Source: DASSUW01 sp963835525
GTDB taxonomy: Bacteria > Actinomycetota > Thermoleophilia > Solirubrobacterales > Solirubrobacteraceae
Assembly: GCA_963835525.1 (NCBI GenBank)
Contig: CAWIFM010000009.1
Location: 372,001 to 436,000 of the forward strand
Reading direction: 5' to 3'
DNA: 64,000 nt
Position 1 is the stretch's first letter. Each line of letters opens with the position of its first letter. A program made the translations under genes and the position numbers. This document shows, one piece after another, positions 60,010 through 64,000 of this stretch. The notes beneath the pieces are model-generated. The model had not been told where the DNA came from. It did not search any database and saw only the letters and a list, made by a program, of their open reading frames with translations.

Positions 60010-60553
60010 GAAGGCCGCCGACGATACCCGCCGCCTCGACGCCTGGCTCCCCGAGCCGGTCGTTCGCACGCACCACCGGCGCACCGCCGCCGCGGCGCCG
60101 GACGAGCTGTGGCGGGCGGCCAACGGCGTGCTGCTGTCGGACACCCGCACGCTCGGGCGGCTCGTGCGCTGGCGGATCCCGGACCTGCAGGCCGGGCTCA
60201 CGTACGGCGAGCTGTTCCGCGACTACCCGTTCACCGTGCTCGACGAGGGCGAGACCCACCTCGTGGCCGGGCTGTGCGGCCGCATCTGGACGCTGGCCCG
60301 CGACTACCCGCGGCTCGACGGCCCGGAGGCGTTCGCGAGCTGGGACGAGCCCGGCACCGTGCGCGTGCTCTTCGGCCACTGGGTCGAGCCGGCCGACGGC
60401 GGCAGCGCGCTGGTCAGCGAAGCGCGCGTGCAGCCGGTCGACCGCACGGCGTCCCTGCGCCTGCGCGCACTGTGGAAGGTGATCGGCCCGTTCGAGAAGC
60501 TGGTCGGCGCGGAGGCGATAACCCGCGCTACCGAGAGATCTCCGCGAAGCTGA
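60008..60553 (+). CDS. SRPBCC/DUF2867-like protein
   Basis: A 181-residue protein with START-like features: WLPEPVVRTHHRRTAAAAPDELWRAAN at the start, then LDEGETHLVAGLCGRIWTL, VRVLFGHWVEPADGGS and a C-terminal helix LWKVIGPFEKLVG. It resembles hydrophobic-ligand carriers of unknown ligand. ATG 60008 lies within the sequence CATG, which on the other strand is the start of the methyltransferase gene, so neither gene has room for a leader. The 3' end overlaps the convergent stress-like gene by 26 bases. Confidence 0.75.
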   Translation: MKAADDTRRLDAWLPEPVVRTHHRRTAAAAPDELWRAANGVLLSDTRTLGRLVRWRIPDLQAGLTYGELFRDYPFTVLDEGETHLVAGLCGRIWTLARDYPRLDGPEAFASWDEPGTVRVLFGHWVEPADGGSALVSEARVQPVDRTASLRLRALWKVIGPFEKLVGAEAITRATERSPRS

Positions 60554-60929
60554 CGGGGATGCCGAAGCGCTCCTCGGCGTCCTCGAGCCCCGCCTCCTCG
60601 CGGTAGTCCGTCTCGCCCGTGTGGCTGAAGATCACGATCCGGTCGGCCTTGAAGGTGGCCAGCGCGTCCTGGATGGCGACGGCGGGCTCGCTCTCGCCGG
60701 TGTCGCCGGCGGCGTCGATGCCCTCCTCCTCGAGGCGCTCGACCGTCTCCTCCTGGGCGACCTCGGCCTCGTGGATCGCCTCGTCGGAGTCCGAGACCCA
60801 GAAGGCCAGCGGCGACTCGTTGGTGGCGGGCGAGATGACCAGCACCTCGGCGCCCTCGACCTCGTCGCCGAGGGTGGAGCGCAGGAGGTTGGCGTCGACG
60901 GGCTCGGGGGTGACGACGAGCAGCTTCAC
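60528..60929 (-). CDS. small universal-stress-like protein
   Basis: A 133-residue alpha/beta protein. It begins MKLLVVTPEPVDANLLRSTL, continues with AEVLVISPATNESPLAFWV and an acidic helix, and ends with DALATFKADRIVIFSHTGE and a short C-terminal strand. This Rossmann-like layout resembles UspA proteins but lacks the typical ATP loop G-x2-G-x9-G. The start is GTG, overlapping the stop of the SpoIIE-type phosphatase gene (GTGA), so it is co-translated with that sensor. Confidence 0.72.
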   Translation of the reverse strand: MKLLVVTPEPVDANLLRSTLGDEVEGAEVLVISPATNESPLAFWVSDSDEAIHEAEVAQEETVERLEEEGIDAAGDTGESEPAVAIQDALATFKADRIVIFSHTGETDYREEAGLEDAEERFGIPVSFAEISR

Positions 60930-63220
60930 GTCGCTGCCGCTACCCCCGCCGTCTGGCCGGCAAACGAGCCCCCGTCGACGGCGCGCGCGACCAACACGGC
61001 GACGTCGTCGCGGGCCGAGCCGCCCTGTGACTCGATCGCGTCACGCTCTACGGCGTCGGCGATGGCGCCGGCGCCGGCGCCCGCGCAGCCGGCGAGCAGG
61101 GCGGCCAGCCGGCCGGGGCCGGTGGCGCGGTCGGCGGCGGTCGCCTCGGTCACCCCGTCCGTGACCAGCACCAGCGTGTCGCCAGGTTCGAGATCGACCG
61201 ACTGCTCGGTGATGTCCGGCTCGTCGAGAATGCCCACCAGCGAGCCCGGCGCGCCAACCGTCTCGACCGTGCCGCCGGCGCGCAGCACCATCGGCAGCGG
61301 GTGGCCGCCCGTGGCCAGGCAGACGGAGATGCTGCCGTCGCGCGGAGTGAGCGACGCGTAGAGCACGGTGCAGAACCGGTAGCCGAGCTGCGCCCGCAGC
61401 AGCGCGTCGTTGAGCTCGAGCAGGACGGCCTGCGGGCGGCGCGTGTGCTGGGCGGCGGCGCGCAGCGTGTAGCGGGCGAGCGCGGTCAGGCTCGCCGCCT
61501 CGGCGCCCTTGCCGCAGACGTCGCCGATGACCAGCGCCCAGTCGCCGCTGCCGGTGGCGAAGCAGTCGTAGAAGTCGCCGCCGACCTCGTTGCCCTCGCC
61601 CGCCGCCACGTAGCGGCCGGCCAGCTCGACGCCGGGGATTTCCGGCAGGGCGCCCGGCAGCAGCGAGCGCTGGAGCGTGCGCGCGACCTGGTCGCGCTCG
61701 GCATAGAGCCGCGCGTTGTCGATCGCCAGCGCCGCGCGGCGCGCCAGGTCCTCGAACAGGGCGAGCGCGTCCTCGTCGCTGCTGCCACTGAGGTCGTCGA
61801 AGCCGGCGGCGAGCACGCCGAGGGCGCGCCCGCGGGCGCGCAGGGGCACGATCACGGAGCGCGCCGTGCCCAGCCCGGGCGGCGTCGCCGCCACGAGCCC
61901 GGGCGCTCCGCGCATGACCTCCCCGATCGGCTCGCGGAGCGGGTCGCGCAGCAGCGCGGCCATCAGCGCGTCCTCGCGCTCGTCCTCGTGGGCCGCGGCG
62001 GCGACGCCGCGCACCCGCTCGGGTGCGTCGCCGAGCACGATCACGCAGGTCGCGGCCATGTCGCGCACGCACAGCTGCGCGACTCGGCGCAGGGTGAGCT
62101 CCTCGTCGAGCGAGCGGTCGAACAGCTCACTCGCCTCGGCCAGCAGCGCGGCTCGCGCGAGCAGCCGCTCGCGCTCTGCCGCGGCCTGCCGGCGGGCCGT
62201 CACGTCGCGCATGACCACGACGAGCTGGCGCCGGCCCTCGACGTCCAGCGACGTGCCGCCGATCTCGAGGTCGACCCAGTCGCCGTCGCGGCGCCGCAGC
62301 GTGAGCGGCTGCCCCGGCTGGACGACGCCCTCCTCGATGCGGGCCAGCACGCGCGTGCGGACCTCGTCCTGCTCGTACTCGCCCACTAGGTCGAGCATCG
62401 AGTCCATCGCCGCGAGCTCGGGGAAGGTGTAGCCGCTGAGCTGCTCGAACGCCGCGTTGGCGAAGACGCACCGGCCGTCGAGCTCGAGCACGACGAGGCC
62501 CTCGCCGGCGTCCGAGAGCGCGTGCAGCAGCGCCTCGTAGCGGTCGGTCTGCTCGCGCAGGGCGACGCGGGAGGCGCGCCGCTCGGTCACGTCGGCCAGG
62601 ACGAGACCGACGCCGATCGTCTCGCCGTTGCGGCGCACCGGCCAGTATGAGGCGATCCAGTCGCGCTCGGCCCCGCTGATCTCGACCTCGCTGAGCGACG
62701 TCCCCGTGCGCACGACCCGCGCCGCGTCCTCGCGCACCGTGGCCGGCAGGTCGGGCAGCAGCTCCTCGAGCGTGTCGCCCCGCGCGCCGGCGATCTCGGC
62801 GAGCCGGTCGTTGACGCGCAGCAGCCGCAGGTCGCGGTCGAGCAGAGCGATGCCGACGGGAGCGTGCGCGAACACGATGTCGAGCAGGCCGACCGCCTCG
62901 CCGAGTTCCGCGTTGGCGCGCTGCAGCCGGGAGCGCAGCGCGGCGATCCAGACGGCCACCGCCGAGCCCGCCGCCACGGTGACGATGCGGATGACGTCCT
63001 GCTCCTCGAAGCCGCCGTCCTGGAGCAGCCCGAAGAACCCGAGCGCCGTCGCCACGATGCCCACCGCGGCGGTCGGGCGCGGACCGGCGGCGAGCGCGAC
63101 GATCAGCGGCCCGAGCACGTAGCCCGGGACGAAGACGGTGTCGTCCCCGGTGAGCGTGTCGAGCACGAACAACGCCGCCATGACGGCCGCGGCGGCGATG
63201 GCGAGTACTTGCGGGCGCAA
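60926..63220 (-). CDS. membrane-anchored PAS-PAS-GAF SpoIIE-type serine phosphatase
   Basis: A 764-residue protein. Three to four N-terminal membrane helices (about 1-95) are followed by a PAS domain (about 105-220, LLDIVFAHAPVGIALLD), a second PAS domain (225-345, SDAGEGLVVLELDGRCVFAN), a GAF domain (365-515) and a PP2C-like phosphatase domain (530-745) with GGDFYDCF, DVCGKGAEAA, TGGHPLPMV and DTLVLVTDGV. It should dephosphorylate STAS antagonists in response to a signal at or near the membrane, complementing the soluble phosphatase at 18004. The start is TTG at 63220, preceded by an inverted repeat GCGGGC/GCCCGC. Confidence 0.92.
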   Translation of the reverse strand: MRPQVLAIAAAAVMAALFVLDTLTGDDTVFVPGYVLGPLIVALAAGPRPTAAVGIVATALGFFGLLQDGGFEEQDVIRIVTVAAGSAVAVWIAALRSRLQRANAELGEAVGLLDIVFAHAPVGIALLDRDLRLLRVNDRLAEIAGARGDTLEELLPDLPATVREDAARVVRTGTSLSEVEISGAERDWIASYWPVRRNGETIGVGLVLADVTERRASRVALREQTDRYEALLHALSDAGEGLVVLELDGRCVFANAAFEQLSGYTFPELAAMDSMLDLVGEYEQDEVRTRVLARIEEGVVQPGQPLTLRRRDGDWVDLEIGGTSLDVEGRRQLVVVMRDVTARRQAAAERERLLARAALLAEASELFDRSLDEELTLRRVAQLCVRDMAATCVIVLGDAPERVRGVAAAAHEDEREDALMAALLRDPLREPIGEVMRGAPGLVAATPPGLGTARSVIVPLRARGRALGVLAAGFDDLSGSSDEDALALFEDLARRAALAIDNARLYAERDQVARTLQRSLLPGALPEIPGVELAGRYVAAGEGNEVGGDFYDCFATGSGDWALVIGDVCGKGAEAASLTALARYTLRAAAQHTRRPQAVLLELNDALLRAQLGYRFCTVLYASLTPRDGSISVCLATGGHPLPMVLRAGGTVETVGAPGSLVGILDEPDITEQSVDLEPGDTLVLVTDGVTEATAADRATGPGRLAALLAGCAGAGAGAIADAVERDAIESQGGSARDDVAVLVARAVDGGSFAGQTAGVAAAT

Positions 63221-63233
63221 GGGCCCGCTTGTA

Positions 63234-64000
63234 TCACGCCGAGGGTGCGGCGACCACGGGAGCGTGCTCCGCGCTGACCGTGAGCGCGCGGTGCCAGCCG
63301 GCGGCGAGACGGGTGAGGCTGGCCTCCCACGACCGCCCGGCGACCGCGGCGAACCCGCCGCGAGCCAGCCGCTCGCGGGCGGCGCTCGATCCGGCCAGCG
63401 ACACGACGGCGCTCGCGAGGTCGTCGGCGTCCGCCGGGCAGAGCACGCCGCTGCGCCCGTCGGCCACCAGCTCGGCCGGCCCGCCGGCGGCGACGGCGAC
63501 GACGGGCAGCCCCGACGCCTGCGCCTCGAGGATCACCTGGCCGAAGGTGTCCGTCTGGGAGCAGAACAGGAAGATGTCCGCGGAGGCGTAGGCGGCGGCC
63601 AGGTCGTCGCCCGACAGCCAGCCGAGGAAGCTCGCGGAGCGTCCGAGGCGGGCGCGCAGCGCGTCCTCCTCCGGCCCGCCGCCGGCGAGCACGAGACGCA
63701 GGCGCGGGTCGCGCGCGCGGGCGGTGAGGAAGCTGTCGGCCAGCAGGTCGGCGCCCTTCTCGCGCGTGAGCCGTCCGGCGTAAAGGACATCGATCCGGTT
63801 GCCGTTGCTCGCGCGGCGGTTGGCAGGCTTGAACCGCTCCAGGTCGACGCCGCGGTCCCAGCGGCCGACGCGCGCGCTGTCGATGCCGAGCTCGTGCAGC
63901 CGCGTGTCGGCGGCGCCGGAGGGGGAGAGGACGACGTCGCACTGGCCGTAGAAGGTGGCCAGCGCCGCCCGCATCCCGGCCTCGAGCAGCGCGTCGCCGC
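63234..64000 (-). CDS. GT4-family glycosyltransferase (5' end outside window)
   Basis: The last 255 or so residues of a GT-B glycosyltransferase, open to the window edge. The C-terminal nucleotide-sugar domain is complete: GVDLERFKP, VLYAGRLTREKG, LVLAGGGPEEDALRARL and the donor-binding FGQVILEAQASGLPVVAVAAGG with the EX7E-type pattern. The motif set resembles GDP-mannose-dependent mannosyltransferases such as MgtA/PimB that build glycolipids, though the donor is not certain. The gene ends 14 bases from the TTG start of the phosphatase gene and could be co-transcribed with it. Confidence 0.88.
   Translation of the reverse strand, partial: GDALLEAGMRAALATFYGQCDVVLSPSGAADTRLHELGIDSARVGRWDRGVDLERFKPANRRASNGNRIDVLYAGRLTREKGADLLADSFLTARARDPRLRLVLAGGGPEEDALRARLGRSASFLGWLSGDDLAAAYASADIFLFCSQTDTFGQVILEAQASGLPVVAVAAGGPAELVADGRSGVLCPADADDLASAVVSLAGSSAARERLARGGFAAVAGRSWEASLTRLAAGWHRALTVSAEHAPVVAAPSA

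Noticed and set aside
60008..60553. SRPBCC protein as tocopherol cyclase
   Set aside because: It is half the length of tocopherol cyclases and shows none of their sequence features. Only its position suggests a link.

Overview
The window is GC-rich, densely packed chromosomal DNA from an actinobacterium. The best guess is class Thermoleophilia, of the Solirubrobacter/Conexibacter type. This rests on several SigF/SigB-like sigma factors with many STAS/RsbW/SpoIIE-type partner-switching genes, an NHEJ set (Ku plus separately encoded LigD modules), an actinomycete-type xylose isomerase, very large PKD/ThuA secreted proteins, and frequent GTG/TTG starts with 4-base stop/start overlaps. The taxonomy is inferred, because no rRNA or marker gene is present. 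I see no tRNA, rRNA, CRISPR array, insertion sequence or prophage, and no stretch above 300 bases is free of genes.

Layout. 1-4.5 kb: end of an AddAB/AdnAB-type recombination helicase-nuclease pair, closed by a bidirectional terminator. 4.6-6.7 kb: NarL-type two-component pair. 6.9-25 kb: a stress and regulation region with a BrkB-like membrane protein, an ANTAR regulator, two SigF-like factors, three STAS proteins, two canonical RsbW-like kinases and one degenerate one, CsbD, BON, SRPBCC, PfpI/HAD, a GAF-PAS-GAF-SpoIIE phosphatase, a ferritin-like protein, a Crp-family regulator and the primary-type sigma factor. Six promoters here match the SigF type (GTT[T/A/G/C]-N15/16-GGGTA[G/C/T]). One of them drives a tiny proline-rich ORF. 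25-33.5 kb: LigD 3'-phosphoesterase/ligase coupled to an aldo/keto reductase and a CDGSH protein, a polar amino acid ABC transporter, a haem-oxygenase-like protein, a YbdK-type carboxylate-amine ligase, a methyltransferase and Ku.

33.6-45.4 kb: a sugar-related island. It has a 2848-residue secreted protein (cupredoxin, ThuA, sugar-dehydrogenase propeller, PKDs, CBM6-like, four concanavalin-like modules, second ThuA, three PKDs), xylose isomerase, and a second PKD-ThuA protein. 45.4-49 kb: a STAS/RsbW pair, topoisomerase IB, a third SigF-like factor with a second proline-rich small ORF directly behind it, and another STAS protein. 49.0-53.3 kb: a CheB gene, a CheR-PAS gene and a Crp-family gene. 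Together they contain about twelve reading-frame shifts, all in the same (+1) direction, while flanking genes are intact. 53.3-57.8 kb: RsbW-like protein, LigD-type polymerase/primase, a small Cys protein, transketolase and transaldolase. 58.3-60.5 kb: a homogentisate phytyltransferase-like UbiA enzyme coupled to an MPBQ/MSBQ-type methyltransferase, that is, a tocopherol/plastoquinone-type pair unexpected in a non-photosynthetic bacterium. Its methyltransferase start codon overlaps the divergent start of an SRPBCC gene. 60.5-64 kb: a small stress-like protein, a second SpoIIE-type phosphatase with PAS/GAF sensors, and the 3' part of a GT4 glycosyltransferase gene.

How it may fit together (inference): environmental signals sensed by the PAS/GAF phosphatases would dephosphorylate the STAS proteins, release SigF-like factors from the RsbW-like kinases, and switch on small stress proteins (CsbD, BON, SRPBCC, proline-rich peptides). 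Xylose isomerase, transketolase and transaldolase together allow pentose use, possibly fed by the secreted ThuA/propeller proteins.
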